A stretch of 64,000 nt of DNA, taken from the NCBI RefSeq assembly GCF_000219535.2, contig NZ_CP007806.1:4526501-4590500 (forward strand), given 5' to 3'. Every line of letters begins with the position of its first letter. Position 1 is the first letter of the stretch. The stretch is from Brevibacillus laterosporus LMG 15441. GTDB taxonomy: Bacteria > Bacillota > Bacilli > Brevibacillales > Brevibacillaceae. Below the pieces are notes generated by a model, which saw nothing but the letters and a program-made list of their open reading frames with translations, did no database searches and was not told the DNA's origin. Both the position numbers and the translations under genes were made by a program. Shown here in pieces: positions 15,354-28,241 of this stretch.

Positions 15354-17797
15354 AGCATTGTATTTGCATGCCTATGCTTAACTTGTTTATAATCAATTTC
15401 CTTCCCATCTTTATTGAGATGAGTTTGAGTATATCCACGTTTTTGCCATGCCTTCCGCATCATCCATTCTTCTGTTCCAAGTTCTTCTTTTAAGAAATCA
15501 GGTGTAAGACACACTGTACCATTTTTGTAAACAGCCCAAACTGTATCAGGTGTGCTTTGATTTGCTATATATTTACGATTTGAATCGAGTTTAAATAAAA
15601 TTTCTTCAAGCAATTGCTTTGGCTTATCAATGGCTCGATTATCTTCTGCCATTTCATCAAACAGCCGATTCAACAAAGTTAAATCCATTTCTACATTTAA
15701 AAGTTTAGTTAAAACGACACCTGCAAAATTAACAGCTGCAAAATACATACTTAACCTTGTTAAGACTTCATCGCCATTCGCCTTTTGAATATAATGGTTT
15801 TTTAGAGTTGTAAATTCCGACAGTAAATCTTTTTTTGCTTCCTGCCATCTCTTCAAAAATTCCAACCCCACTGCCCCGTAATTATCTTCTAGCGCTTGAT
15901 ATAATTCAGAAAAAAAATTGTCTTTTACCTTACCAAATGGTTCATCAACTAAAGAAATAACCCTTGCCGCCGCTCCTCCGGCTTTCCTTGCATATTCCGT
16001 TAATGGCACTTCTCCTGTACTAATCAGAATGTTATTCCAAGTCAATTCTTTTTGAGAACCACTTACACTTCCTCGACCTTTTGAACGACCGCCAGAAAAT
16101 TGATAAACCACATTTGGTAAAATCCGTTCATCGGCTTTTCTGGTATCATCCATGTAAAGTGGGAAGCTGTTCAAAAAGCCTGCTTTGCGCTCTATAGCCA
16201 CCTTTGTGGCGTTCCACTCATTTATTAAGCCCTCATTGCCCCAAACACTTCTAGATACCTGTATAGACGTGCTTTTGCCTTGCGAAGTACTTCCTGATAG
16301 GTCTACAATAAAGGGTGGTACATTCAAGTCACGCAGTATGACAGAAGCGAATGAAGCTAAAACTAGGAATAATACTTTTGGATAGGTCTTAATTCGATTA
16401 AACACATGATTTTTCCATGTTTCCACGGTTCCTTTAACTTGAAATGCTTCAAGTAATTGTTTCTCGCCTAAATCATTTGGAACGATTACCACACCCTGTG
16501 ACTGCAAAGGATGGATAAAAGCATCTTTGATATGCCCTAACCGATCTGCCATATAAGCCTGATTTACATGGTTTAAAGCCAAATAGTCATGAAAATAATC
16601 AATTAAATCTTTGCAATTTCCATCATTACAAGAGAATCCATGAGCTGCTAATGTAAGCAGCTCTTTTTTTGTTGAAATCACTCCTGCCGGGACCACTTCT
16701 GTTTTTTTCTGTCCATTATCGCTCCAAGCGATTTCATAATAAACTTCGTTTCTTTCAACATTGCTCAGCTTTCTTACAATATGAGGAGCCATACGAGAAA
16801 CCATTTTTAATTCTTTTTGATTTCCCTTTTTATTCAAAATCGTTTTATATAAGACATCATCTTTTATGGCAAAAGGTAAAGGAATAAAGTCTGCTTTTTG
16901 CACATAATAAATTTCATGAATCCCTGCGTTTTTGCAGTAATAAATGATGGTTCCAAGTGACCAATTGTTCATTTTGCTTTTTTCTCTTTCAAATTTCCTA
17001 AATGTTTCACCTTTACCATCATCTATAATCGAACAGATTTCCAACGCCTGTTCCTCGGTAATCATTCCTTCTTGAAACAAATCACATAAAGCAAGAATGA
17101 ATCTTATCCAATGCTGATAAGTAAGCAAAATTCCTGTTTCAGTTAATTTGACAATACATACTTTAAACCGTTGAAAATCAAAATCCTGATTATTACCGCT
17201 GCCTTGAAGAAAAGTATGCTTAAATTCTTTTGTTTTTTTCTCTGGTACTTCTAAAAACGGCAAATCATTTTGAATAATATGGTCGCTCAAACCTGCATAA
17301 CATAGCTTTGTTGGATGAATGGAACCATCTAATTTTAGGCCAAATTCCTCTTCATACATTTCAAATAAAGATTCATAAACTTGCCACCAGTGATCCAAAT
17401 CATAAATAAACTCATTCAAAATATTGTAACAATGGTATTTCGGGTGTTGTTCTGACCAGGAAGATGACCTTTGGATAATATGGAAATGCTCTTTTGCTTT
17501 TCTTTCAAATTCTTCATAATCCGTAATGCCTTTATCAAAATCAAAATACATAAGATTACAACTAAAATTCTTAATATCATCCTGAACGATGGATGAGCCA
17601 AACCAACTGGCACAAACATGGGGCTTTCTTTCTTTCAATATTGCAAGAAATCTTATTATCGATTCATTTCGTTGCTCGGAAAAATATATATTCACTTTTT
17701 TCATATATGACATTATTTTTTCCGTGTCTTTTTTTGTGGCTTTATGATTAAAACCGTCTTTATATGCAGTAACAGTTAAGGAAATACCTGTTTCCAT
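15350..17797 (-). CDS. DUF927-type P-loop replication protein (satellite Rep)
   Basis: An 815-residue protein with an N-terminal primase-like region (YFDFDKGITDYEEF near 84; helices to about 300) and a C-terminal DUF927 ATPase: Walker A GSTSQGKST (about 502-510), Walker B-like PLYMDD (about 545-550) and later SGGRSKGRGS and LISTGE motifs. Such proteins serve as primase-helicases on phages, plasmids and PICIs. Ribosome binding site AAGGAG precedes ATG 17797. It is transcribed with the excisionase-like gene and points toward the iteron cluster, which it may bind. Initiator function is inferred from the family and layout. Confidence 0.8.
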   Translation of the reverse strand: METGISLTVTAYKDGFNHKATKKDTEKIMSYMKKVNIYFSEQRNESIIRFLAILKERKPHVCASWFGSSIVQDDIKNFSCNLMYFDFDKGITDYEEFERKAKEHFHIIQRSSSWSEQHPKYHCYNILNEFIYDLDHWWQVYESLFEMYEEEFGLKLDGSIHPTKLCYAGLSDHIIQNDLPFLEVPEKKTKEFKHTFLQGSGNNQDFDFQRFKVCIVKLTETGILLTYQHWIRFILALCDLFQEGMITEEQALEICSIIDDGKGETFRKFEREKSKMNNWSLGTIIYYCKNAGIHEIYYVQKADFIPLPFAIKDDVLYKTILNKKGNQKELKMVSRMAPHIVRKLSNVERNEVYYEIAWSDNGQKKTEVVPAGVISTKKELLTLAAHGFSCNDGNCKDLIDYFHDYLALNHVNQAYMADRLGHIKDAFIHPLQSQGVVIVPNDLGEKQLLEAFQVKGTVETWKNHVFNRIKTYPKVLFLVLASFASVILRDLNVPPFIVDLSGSTSQGKSTSIQVSRSVWGNEGLINEWNATKVAIERKAGFLNSFPLYMDDTRKADERILPNVVYQFSGGRSKGRGSVSGSQKELTWNNILISTGEVPLTEYARKAGGAAARVISLVDEPFGKVKDNFFSELYQALEDNYGAVGLEFLKRWQEAKKDLLSEFTTLKNHYIQKANGDEVLTRLSMYFAAVNFAGVVLTKLLNVEMDLTLLNRLFDEMAEDNRAIDKPKQLLEEILFKLDSNRKYIANQSTPDTVWAVYKNGTVCLTPDFLKEELGTEEWMMRKAWQKRGYTQTHLNKDGKEIDYKQVKHRHANTML

Positions 17798-17827
17798 GTT
17801 GAAGTGCTCCTTTTCTTTCTTCTAAAT

Positions 17828-18118
17828 TTAATCGCACTCAACAACACCACCTTTCCTTCTAACATCAATTGACCAACGTTTGATATATTCCTCTACCTCT
17901 TTACGAGGAAATAACCACTTCTTACCCACTCTCAAGGAAGGAAAATTCGGATTGTATATAAATAATTTTTCTACAGTTGGTCTGCTTAACGAAAGCATAT
18001 TACAAAGTTCATTGACATCTATTAACAACTTCTGTTCCTCAATTTCATCCACACGTTTACGGACTTCCTCTAAATATAATTTCTTTAATTCATTTTCGTC
18101 TAAAGAAATGTTAAGCAT
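17828..18118 (-). CDS. Excisionase/AlpA-like helix-turn-helix protein
   Basis: 96 residues with a MerR/excisionase-type HTH (LIDVNELCNMLSLSRPTVEK, then FPSLRVGKKWLFPRKEVEEY), typical of Xis/AlpA proteins that bend att DNA or activate integrase genes. AAGGAGG precedes the ATG. It lies 30 bp upstream of the replication gene and is divergent from the repressor-integrase pair across the operator array, the place of the excision/early regulator in satellites. Confidence 0.8.
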   Translation of the reverse strand: MLNISLDENELKKLYLEEVRKRVDEIEEQKLLIDVNELCNMLSLSRPTVEKLFIYNPNFPSLRVGKKWLFPRKEVEEYIKRWSIDVRRKGGVVECD

Positions 18119-18167
18119 TTGCTTATTCCTCCTTGGTGTATTTTTTAAAACATTTTACTTTTTTTCA

Positions 18168-18258
18168 TTATAAACTATAGTTTATAAAAAACATTATATC
18201 ACTATAAACAATAATTTATACAAACTATTGTTTACGATACATAAATTATTGTTTATAA
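18168..18258. promoter_or_regulatory. Operator array in the divergent repressor/excisionase control region
   Basis: Four related sites with consensus TAAAC-A/T-AT-A/T-GTTTA: a perfect 20-bp palindrome TTATAAACTATAGTTTATAA (18168-18187), and imperfect copies at 18203-18220, 18221-18234 and 18241-18258. They fill the gap between the excisionase-like and repressor genes, as expected for operators of the Cro/CI-type repressor at 18287. Binding by that repressor is inferred. Confidence 0.75.
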
Positions 18259-18286
18259 TTGTAATTAAAAGGGAGAGTGATTAATA

Positions 18287-18700
18287 ATGAAAAACTTTGC
18301 AGATTATCTCAAAAAGAAAAGAGAAGAAAAAAACCTTTCAATGAATAAACTTGGGGAATTATCAGGTGTTTCTGCTATGTATATTTCACATCTTGAAAGC
18401 GGCAAACGAGATAGACCTTCTCCAGAAATTATAGAAAGATTGGCAAAAGGTTTAGATGAACCATATGAAAATTTAATGGCAGCAGCAGGATATATTGATG
18501 CTTCTGATTTTATTAAAATAAAAAACGAAAAAAACAGTCAGGAAGATATAGAATGGTCACTAGCAGAGCAAGAACAGGACCCGTTCCACCTTGATTTTTT
18601 ATTAGATTCCAATCATCCAATATTTTTTCAAAACAGGCTTTTGACCAGAGAAGAAAAGGCAAAAATAAAAAGCCTTATCGAAATCATTTTAAAAGGTTAA
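18287..18700 (+). CDS. XRE (Cro/CI) family repressor, Stl-like position
   Basis: 137 residues with an N-terminal HTH_3 domain (NLSMNKLGELSGVSAMYISH, about 17-36) and a helical C-terminal part with no protease domain visible. It is the likely master repressor of the island. Lacking a LexA-type Ser/Lys protease region, it would not be self-cleaved by RecA, which suits satellites derepressed by a helper-phage protein. GGGAG before the ATG. It is followed after 17 bp by the integrase gene. Confidence 0.8.
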   Translation: MKNFADYLKKKREEKNLSMNKLGELSGVSAMYISHLESGKRDRPSPEIIERLAKGLDEPYENLMAAAGYIDASDFIKIKNEKNSQEDIEWSLAEQEQDPFHLDFLLDSNHPIFFQNRLLTREEKAKIKSLIEIILKG

Positions 18701-18717
18701 AAAGGGGAAAAGACAGC

Positions 18718-19905
18718 ATGGCAAACATAAGAAAATTACCAAGCGGAAATTATCAGGTGCAAATTTATATAGATGGAAAATTAAAAGGTATCGGAAGTTT
18801 CAAAACAAAAAAAGAAGCTGAAATTGCTGCCGCAAAAACTGAGGAAAGAAAATACTATAGCCAAACTATAGCGGATAGAAACATGCCTTTTGAATATGTT
18901 GTGGAACAATGGCTGAAATGGAAAAAGCAATCAACAAAGCCTTCAACATTCAGACAGCTTGAAGTAATTATAAGAAATCATGTGATGTCTGCATTTGGTC
19001 ATAAAAAAATTGCAAAAATCACAAGGATAGAAGTGAAAGATTGGCTTGCAGCCTTTGGGGAATTTGATAAGAATGGAAAGCCTAAATATTCAATAGGATC
19101 AAGGCGAAAATATCTTTCGGTGATAAAAAGTATTTTGTTTTATGCCGTTCAAGAACTTCAGGTGCTTGAAAAGAATCCAGCAGATAGATTGAAGATAGAA
19201 GTTCAAGACAATGTTGCTGTGAAAAAAGAAGATGAAAAAGTGAAATATTTCAGCCTTAATGAAATGAATCAACTATTGGATTATTTAAGAACATACAAGC
19301 ATCAAAGGTTCCCTGAATACCGTTTGTATTACATGTTGATTTTGTTCCTATACAAAACGGGTTTAAGGATATCAGAAGCCCTTGCATTAAGATGGGAAGA
19401 TGTTCAAGGAAATACGATTGATATCAACAAGCAAACAAGCCGTGATGATAATAACAAAGTGCAGCTTACAACTTTGAAAAATGATTCATCTTATCGTGTA
19501 ATCAGCATCGATGAAGAAGTTATTCGTGAACTGAAAAAATTCAAGGCAAAACAAAATGAACTGATTCTTGGAAATCCAAGATTCAAGAAAAATAATGATG
19601 GAATCATCTTTCAAAATTATAATGGGCATTATCTCACACCTTCAATCATTCGTGAAACGATTCAGAACTATCATAAGGCTTCAGGGGTTGAATATAGGGG
19701 CTTACATGCTTTCAGGCACACTCATGCAACTTTACTCCTTGAATCAGGTGTAAGTGAAATTTATATAGCAAAAAGATTAGGTCATAAAGACACAAAAGAA
19801 TTAAGCAGAACATATGGGCATATTACAGGAAAAATTCAAACAGATGAACTTGCAAAATTCACTGCCTACGTCACAAATAATCATGTTAAAAATAACTTCA
19901 ATTAG
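18718..19905 (+). CDS. int: Tyrosine-type site-specific integrase
   Basis: 395 residues with a full set of catalytic residues: Arg217 in TGLRISEAL, His330/Arg333 in LHAFRHTHA, His356 in KRLGHKD and the nucleophile Tyr366 in LSRTYGHI. The N-terminal arm-binding domain (NIRKLPSGNYQVQIY) and core-binding SAM-like domain are present. AAGGGG precedes the ATG. The gene ends 83 bp from the sufB stop, so it is adjacent to its attachment site. It inserts and, with the excisionase-like protein, excises the element. Confidence 0.95.
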   Translation: MANIRKLPSGNYQVQIYIDGKLKGIGSFKTKKEAEIAAAKTEERKYYSQTIADRNMPFEYVVEQWLKWKKQSTKPSTFRQLEVIIRNHVMSAFGHKKIAKITRIEVKDWLAAFGEFDKNGKPKYSIGSRRKYLSVIKSILFYAVQELQVLEKNPADRLKIEVQDNVAVKKEDEKVKYFSLNEMNQLLDYLRTYKHQRFPEYRLYYMLILFLYKTGLRISEALALRWEDVQGNTIDINKQTSRDDNNKVQLTTLKNDSSYRVISIDEEVIRELKKFKAKQNELILGNPRFKKNNDGIIFQNYNGHYLTPSIIRETIQNYHKASGVEYRGLHAFRHTHATLLLESGVSEIYIAKRLGHKDTKELSRTYGHITGKIQTDELAKFTAYVTNNHVKNNFN

Positions 19906-19920
19906 CGTTAAAATAATTTC

Positions 19921-19941
19921 AACTTTGCACGAACTTTGCAC
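19921..19941. repeat. Right copy of tandem CTTTGCACGAA repeat
   Basis: Same CTTTGCACGAACTTTGCAC motif as at 3508-3526, located 16 bp after the integrase stop. Candidate integrase arm site. Confidence 0.55.
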
Positions 19942-19953
19942 ATGCAAACATAA

Positions 19954-20023
19954 GAAAAACCCTTGATATACAAGGGTTAATCGTTTGTTATCCAATAGAA
20001 CCTTCCATTTCGAACTTAATCAG
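19954..20023. repeat. Right junction: sufB 3' end (att site)
   Basis: The last 11 sense codons and stop of sufB (20023-19988) plus the hairpin AACCCTTGATATACAAGGGTT downstream match the left junction at 3351-3408. The hairpin also acts as terminator for sufB. Insertion here restores the SufB C-terminus. Confidence 0.8.
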
Positions 20024-21385
20024 ACGGTTCATTTCAACAGCATATTCCATTGGCAATTCTTTTGTGAATGGCTCAATAAAGCCCATTACGATCATTTCTG
20101 TAGCTTCCGCTTCACTTAAACCGCGGCTCATCAAATAGAACAATTGATCTTCAGATACTTTAGATACAGTCGCTTCATGCTCAAGCGTTACGTAGTCATT
20201 CATGATCTCATTGTATGGAATCGTATCAGAAGTGGACAATTTATCCAAAATCAATGTATCACACTTGATGTTAGATTTAGCACCCTCTGCTTTACGACCA
20301 AATTGAGCTAGACCACGATATGTTACTTTACCACCATCGCGAGAAATAGACTTAGATACGATCGTGGAAGTACAATCAGGCGCTAGATGGATCATCTTCG
20401 CACCAGCATCCTGATGCTGACCTTTACCCGCTACTGCGATAGAAAGAACTGTACCTTTAGCACGCGGTCCTTTCATGATAACGGCAGGATATTTCATCGT
20501 TAGCTTGGAACCGATGTTTCCATCAATCCATTCCATGTTTGCATCAGCATACGCTACAGCACGTTTGGTTACTAGGTTATATACGTTATTAGACCAGTTC
20601 TGGATCGTTGTATAACGGCAACGAGCGCGTTCTTTAATAATGATTTCAACTACAGCAGAATGCAAGGAATCTGTGCTGTAGATTGGCGCCGTACAGCCTT
20701 CTACGTAATGAACAAAGCTATCCTCGTCCGCAATGATTAGTGTACGCTCGAATTGACCCATGTTCTCTGAGTTAATGCGGAAGTATGCTTGAAGTGGAGT
20801 TTCTACTTTTACACCTTTTGGCACGTAAATGAAGGAACCACCAGACCATACAGCAGAGTTAAGCGCCGCGAATTTATTATCTGCTGGCGGAATAACTGTC
20901 GCAAAATACTCCTTCACGATATCAGGGTATAAACGTACAGCAGAGTCCATGTCCGTAAATAAAACACCTAGAGACTCTAAATCTTCTTGCATGTTATGGT
21001 AAACAACCTCAGACTCATATTGTGCAGATACACCAGCTAAGAACTTTTGCTCAGCTTCTGGGATACCTAGCTTGTCAAAGGTAGCCTTGATTTCTTCTGG
21101 TACCTCATCCCAGCTACGACCAGCTTTTTCAGATGGTTTTACATAGTAAGTGATGTTGTCGAAATCCAATTCATCAAGGTCGCCGCCCCACTTAGGCATT
21201 GGCATTTTATAGAAAATGTCTAGCGCTTTTAAACGGAATTCTAACATCCATTCTGGTTCTTCTTTGATTTTCGAAATCTCTTCTACGATTTCACGAGTTA
21301 AACCTTTTTTCGTACGGAAAATCGAAACGTCTTTATCGTGGAATCCATATTGATACTCTTGGATTTCAGGGGCTTTCTTCGCCAT
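19988..21385 (-). CDS. sufB: Fe-S cluster assembly scaffold protein SufB
   Basis: 465-residue scaffold subunit of the SufBCD complex, on which Fe-S clusters are built from sulfur delivered by SufS/SufU. Family features include [20 protein letters not shown] and [16 protein letters not shown]. The ATG at 21385 ([15 protein letters not shown]) is preceded by AAAGGAG and is preferred to a codon 30 bp upstream. Last gene of sufCDSUB. Its 3' end is the insertion site of the adjacent element, with the protein kept intact. Confidence 0.97.
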   Translation of the reverse strand: MAKKAPEIQEYQYGFHDKDVSIFRTKKGLTREIVEEISKIKEEPEWMLEFRLKALDIFYKMPMPKWGGDLDELDFDNITYYVKPSEKAGRSWDEVPEEIKATFDKLGIPEAEQKFLAGVSAQYESEVVYHNMQEDLESLGVLFTDMDSAVRLYPDIVKEYFATVIPPADNKFAALNSAVWSGGSFIYVPKGVKVETPLQAYFRINSENMGQFERTLIIADEDSFVHYVEGCTAPIYSTDSLHSAVVEIIIKERARCRYTTIQNWSNNVYNLVTKRAVAYADANMEWIDGNIGSKLTMKYPAVIMKGPRAKGTVLSIAVAGKGQHQDAGAKMIHLAPDCTSTIVSKSISRDGGKVTYRGLAQFGRKAEGAKSNIKCDTLILDKLSTSDTIPYNEIMNDYVTLEHEATVSKVSEDQLFYLMSRGLSEAEATEMIVMGFIEPFTKELPMEYAVEMNRLIKFEMEGSIG

Positions 21386-21427
21386 ATCGTTCACTCCTTT
21401 TGCCTCACAATTCAATTGGAGGGTATA

Positions 21428-24376
<2,949 letters not shown>

Positions 24377-24400
24377 GATAGTCTCGACCTCCTTCGCCTC

Positions 24401-25183
24401 TTATTCTGCGTTAACGGTCTCGTCTTCGATACCGAGCTCAGCTTTAATCCAATCATAACCTTCTGCTTCTAGACGTTCTGCCAATTCAGGGCCACCTGAT
24501 TTTACGATACGGCCTTGCATCATAACATGTACGAAATCAGGCTTCACATAGTCTAGTAGACGTTGATAGTGAGTAATGATTAAGAAACCGCGATCCTCAG
24601 CGCGCATCTCATTAACACCTTTTGCTACGATTTTAAGAGCATCGATATCTAAACCAGAGTCGATCTCATCTAAAATACAGAGACTAGGCTGAAGCAACAT
24701 CATTTGTAGAATTTCATTACGTTTTTTCTCCCCGCCAGAGAAACCTTCATTTAGGTAGCGATGAGCAAACGCTTCGTCCATTTCTAATGTACTCATTTTG
24801 CTATCCATCTCACGGATGAATTTCATTAAGGAAATTTCATTTCCTTCGCCACGAGTAGCATTCATAGCAGAACGCAAGAAATCGGAGTTCGTTACACCTG
24901 TGATTTCAGATGGATATTGCATAGCTAGAAACAGACCTGCACGAGCACGTTCGTCTACAGCCATGTCCAATAGATCTTCACCATCTAGGATAACTTCACC
25001 ATCAGTTACTTCATATTTAGGATGTCCCATTAGCGTAGATGCCAATGTAGATTTACCTGTTCCGTTTGGTCCCATGATCGCGTGGATTTCCCCACCTTTG
25101 ATCTCTAGGTTCAAGCCTTTAAGGATTTCCTTCTCCTCAATCTTTGCGCGTAAATTCTTAATCTGTAGATGTACAGCAGCCAT
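24401..25183 (-). CDS. sufC: Fe-S assembly ATPase SufC
   Basis: ABC-type ATPase that drives the SufBC2D scaffold. Walker [12 protein letters not shown], signature [10 protein letters not shown] and Walker [12 protein letters not shown] are all present. The ATG at 25183 is chosen for GGAGG upstream; the 5 extra residues from 25198 lack a ribosome binding site. First gene of the operon, 24 bp before sufD. Confidence 0.97.
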   Translation of the reverse strand: MAAVHLQIKNLRAKIEEKEILKGLNLEIKGGEIHAIMGPNGTGKSTLASTLMGHPKYEVTDGEVILDGEDLLDMAVDERARAGLFLAMQYPSEITGVTNSDFLRSAMNATRGEGNEISLMKFIREMDSKMSTLEMDEAFAHRYLNEGFSGGEKKRNEILQMMLLQPSLCILDEIDSGLDIDALKIVAKGVNEMRAEDRGFLIITHYQRLLDYVKPDFVHVMMQGRIVKSGGPELAERLEAEGYDWIKAELGIEDETVNAE

Positions 25184-25482
25184 CTTGCATTCCTCCATAT
25201 ATTATGATCAAACAGTCTTCACGATGTTGTAGACAAGCACTATACTATCCTATCGAAAAACCTGTGCATTCTCAATCCATTCTCAATACATTTTATAATA
25301 ATAATTCTAAGAAAGCAAGGAAAGAACTATTGCCATATTTATAAAACATGAATGTTTCTTAAATCAGGATAAGCCTATTATAAAGCGGTAAAATCCCTTG
25401 TATAAACATGGTGTTTTTTCCATTTGCAACGGACTATTTTTAACTGTTGATCCATTTTTTACATAACTGTTTTCTCATAAGA
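25184..25482 (-). promoter_or_regulatory. suf operon upstream region with 11-bp direct repeat
   Basis: About 300 bp with no gene. On the minus strand TTGAGAATG occurs twice, 11 bp apart (plus 25267-25275 and 25278-25286), next to an AT-rich ATTATTATTATAA tract. The second TTGAGA could be a -35 with a TAGGAT-like -10 after 17 bp. A Fe-S or redox regulator site is possible but not identified. Confidence 0.4.
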
Positions 25483-25517
25483 CGAAAAGAGCCCACTACT
25501 AGCATAGTGGGATTTTC
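25483..25517 (-). terminator. Terminator after the DUF1802 gene
   Basis: CCCACTA / TAGTGGG inverted repeat. On the minus strand it is followed by CTCTTTTC and on the plus strand by ATTTTCC. Confidence 0.7.
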
Positions 25518-25542
25518 CTCATGTTACAGCCAAAGAGAGAGG

Positions 25543-26139
25543 CTACTCTTCCTTCGTTAGTACATCCATAATGACTTGGCGGGTACGTGCATATTCCTCA
25601 TCGCTTAGTACTGGTGTATAACCATTTTGCGGAAGGCTGGACAAAAGGTTATGCCAAGATTTACAGCCTTTATATTCTTCAGCAATCTCGATCGTCACTG
25701 GCTTGTCTAATTTATAAACGCGAGCAAATAGAATATGCAATGGTTTCTTCTTTTTCCAGTGCAGACGAACATCAGCAAAGTCGTCCGTCCAAATATGGTA
25801 AGGGTTCAATGCACGAATTTTTGCTTCATCTAAAATTTCTATATCATCTGTAATATGAGCAAAGTATTCGATATCTACAGTTGGTTTATCAAGGCTCCAG
25901 CCTACAAGAGTTGCTTCCAGATCAGCTTGATTCTCAGGTTTGATCATCTCTGCTTTTTGGTGCTCATAGGTTGGGTACAAATAAAATGTATCGTTTTCTA
26001 GCTTAAAATCTCTTGTTTCTTCATATAAACCGCCTTTACGGACAGTAATAATTTGTTTTCCTTCCCCTAATGCTTTAATCGCTACAGCCCACTCTTTTAA
26101 AGAAAGTGTGGATTCCGGTTGTTTTTTATCGTTACTCAT
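25543..26139 (-). CDS. DUF1802 family protein
   Basis: ~198 residues with the DUF1802 start SLKEWAVAIKALGEGKQIIT, then VRKGGLYEETRDF, LYPTYEHQKAEMI and a C-terminal PVLSDEEYARTRQ. Function unknown. The ATG at 26139 is chosen because AAAGGGAAGGGG lies just upstream. Monocistronic, with its own terminator. Confidence 0.85.
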   Translation of the reverse strand: MSNDKKQPESTLSLKEWAVAIKALGEGKQIITVRKGGLYEETRDFKLENDTFYLYPTYEHQKAEMIKPENQADLEATLVGWSLDKPTVDIEYFAHITDDIEILDEAKIRALNPYHIWTDDFADVRLHWKKKKPLHILFARVYKLDKPVTIEIAEEYKGCKSWHNLLSSLPQNGYTPVLSDEEYARTRQVIMDVLTKEE

Positions 26140-26344
26140 GTGCAGTTGCCCCTTCCCTTTTACATAATCCATCCTCTTTTGCTACTTACCTTTATCTTTT
26201 ATATCTAGGTGTACGTATCCATTGATGCAGACTTGAGAAATTTTCTCTATTAGCCACTCCCCACAGTGTAGCAGAATTCCCTAACCTAGCAAAGTTTACG
26301 AGTTTGATTTGTCATGGACTCGACACAAAAACCAGATAACAAAC

Positions 26345-26371
26345 AAAAAAACCCGGGGAAATACCCGGGTC
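26345..26371 (-). terminator. Terminator of pckA
   Basis: CCCGGG / CCCGGG hairpin with loop GAAATA. The minus strand continues into a run of T. It lies just 3' of the pckA stop. Confidence 0.85.
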
Positions 26372-26387
26372 TTCTACTACGTTCTCT

Positions 26388-27965
26388 TTATTTAACGACA
26401 GGACCAGCCTGTGAAATATCAGTTGCTTTCGGGAACTTTTTAGCAAAGTTAGCCTGGAACAGCTTAGCTAATTCATTTGCCTGCTGATCATAGGCATCCT
26501 TATCTGTCCATGTTTGACGTGGTTGTAGCACTTCACTAGGTACACCTGGGCAAGTAGTTGGCACTTGTACTCCAAACACAGGATCAGTAGCGTATTCTAC
26601 CTTTTCCAATTCTCCATGAAGAGCAGCCGTTACCATTGCACGCGTAAATGCCAATTTCATCCGGCTTCCAACTCCCACAGGTCCACCTGTCCAGCCCGTA
26701 TTCACCAAATATACAAGCGCATTAGACTCATCAATCTTTTTCCCTAGCATTTCTGCATAAACGATAGGACGCAATGGTAAGAAAGGAGAGCCAAAGCATG
26801 TGGAGAATTCACTTAGAGGCCGGGTTACACCTCGTTCTGTTCCAGCCATTTTACTCGTATAGCCAGATAAGAAATGATACATTGCCTGTTCCTTGTTTAA
26901 TTTAGAGATTGGAGGAATTACCCCAAACGAATCTGCTGTTAGGAAAAGAATCACATTTGGATGGCCGCCCACACCAGGTATGACGGCTCCTGGAATCGAT
27001 TCTACAGGATAAGCCGCACGTGTATTTTCTGTGTAGCGATCATCATCATAATTAGCCATACCACTAGCATGATCGACCACTACATTTTCTAGCACGGCAC
27101 CAAAATTGATTGCATTCCAGATTTGTGGCTCCCCTTGTTCAGAAAGACGAATGCATTTTGCGTAGCATCCTCCTTCTATATTAAAGACTCCTTGATCAGA
27201 CCATCCATGTTCATCATCGCCAATCAAACGGCGGTCTGAATCAGCAGATAGAGTGGTTTTCCCTGTGCCTGACAAGCCAAAGAATAAAGCCACATCTCCG
27301 TCACGGCCAACATTAGCTGAACAATGCATAGATAACACATTGCGTTCAGGTAACAGCATATTCATCACGCTGAAAATGGATTTCTTCATTTCACCGGCAT
27401 ATTCTGTTCCGCCTATTAAAACTACCTTCTGTTCAAAACTAATAATAATGAATGTATCAGAATTGGTTCCATGAACCTCCGGATTTGCTTTGAAGTTCGG
27501 AACATAAATAACTGTAAAATCGGCTTGAAGCCCTTTTAATTCTTCCACTGTTGGACGGATAAACAATTGATGAGCAAACAGATTATGCCAAGCAAATTCA
27601 CTTACTACACGAATGGGTAAACGAAAGCTACGATCCGCTCCAGCAAATCCGTCAAAAACATAAAGCTCTTTGTTTTCTAGGTAAGCTAGAACTTCCGCAT
27701 GTAATTGCTCAAATTTTTCGATTTGAATGGGTTTGTTATTGGCCCAATCAATTTTGTCATGGACAGAGGGTTCATCGACTATGAATTTATCTTTCGGAGA
27801 GCGCCCTGTGAATTTGCCAGTTAGCGCGTTTAAAGCGCCTTTATCTGTCAGAACTCCTTCGCCACGTTTAACTGCTTCTTCAATCAACTTGGGTACAGCC
27901 AAATTATAATGAGCATTGGCACCAGCAAGAACTTCTGATAGACGCTTAACCGTTTTGGCTTCCAT
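26388..27965 (-). CDS. pckA: Phosphoenolpyruvate carboxykinase (ATP)
   Basis: Converts oxaloacetate and ATP to phosphoenolpyruvate and CO2, the entry to gluconeogenesis. 525 residues, usual for the ATP type. Present are [14 protein letters not shown] (substrate loop), the P-loop GLSGTGKTT (230-238) and [10 protein letters not shown] (metal/nucleotide site). AAGGAG precedes the ATG. Expressed alone. Confidence 0.97.
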   Translation of the reverse strand: MEAKTVKRLSEVLAGANAHYNLAVPKLIEEAVKRGEGVLTDKGALNALTGKFTGRSPKDKFIVDEPSVHDKIDWANNKPIQIEKFEQLHAEVLAYLENKELYVFDGFAGADRSFRLPIRVVSEFAWHNLFAHQLFIRPTVEELKGLQADFTVIYVPNFKANPEVHGTNSDTFIIISFEQKVVLIGGTEYAGEMKKSIFSVMNMLLPERNVLSMHCSANVGRDGDVALFFGLSGTGKTTLSADSDRRLIGDDEHGWSDQGVFNIEGGCYAKCIRLSEQGEPQIWNAINFGAVLENVVVDHASGMANYDDDRYTENTRAAYPVESIPGAVIPGVGGHPNVILFLTADSFGVIPPISKLNKEQAMYHFLSGYTSKMAGTERGVTRPLSEFSTCFGSPFLPLRPIVYAEMLGKKIDESNALVYLVNTGWTGGPVGVGSRMKLAFTRAMVTAALHGELEKVEYATDPVFGVQVPTTCPGVPSEVLQPRQTWTDKDAYDQQANELAKLFQANFAKKFPKATDISQAGPVVK

Positions 27966-28241
27966 GTAAATGTATCTCCTTCCCCAACCGTAAAAAATGT
28001 GGGCTATATCATGATTTATTTTGTAATTAGTATATCACATTAGATCAATTAAGCTACAAGATTTTGCGTTTTTTTTGAAAAAGATGTGAATAACTAGAGA
28101 CGATTCATTGAAATCTAGGTATGAGCCTAGTAAATGGATTCTATCTTCCGTTTCATCAGCAAAAACAAACAGCCCCTTTTTAAAAAGTGGCAGGGATAAT
28201 TTATATACTATTGATATCTACGAGTAAATGCAATATTAAAA

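Larger units (their letters stand above)
3373..20023. mobile_element. PICI-like phage satellite / integrative island at sufB 3' end
   Basis: A ~16.6 kb segment bounded by two SufB-end copies. It contains an integrase beside sufB, a Cro/CI repressor gene, a divergent excisionase-like gene, a large DUF927 P-loop replication protein, an iteron cluster downstream of it, and a P27 small terminase. It has no capsid, tail, portal or lysis genes. This order matches Gram-positive phage-inducible chromosomal islands. The type I restriction operon fills the far end as cargo. A degenerate prophage is the alternative, but the compact order and lack of structural genes favour a satellite. Confidence 0.75.
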
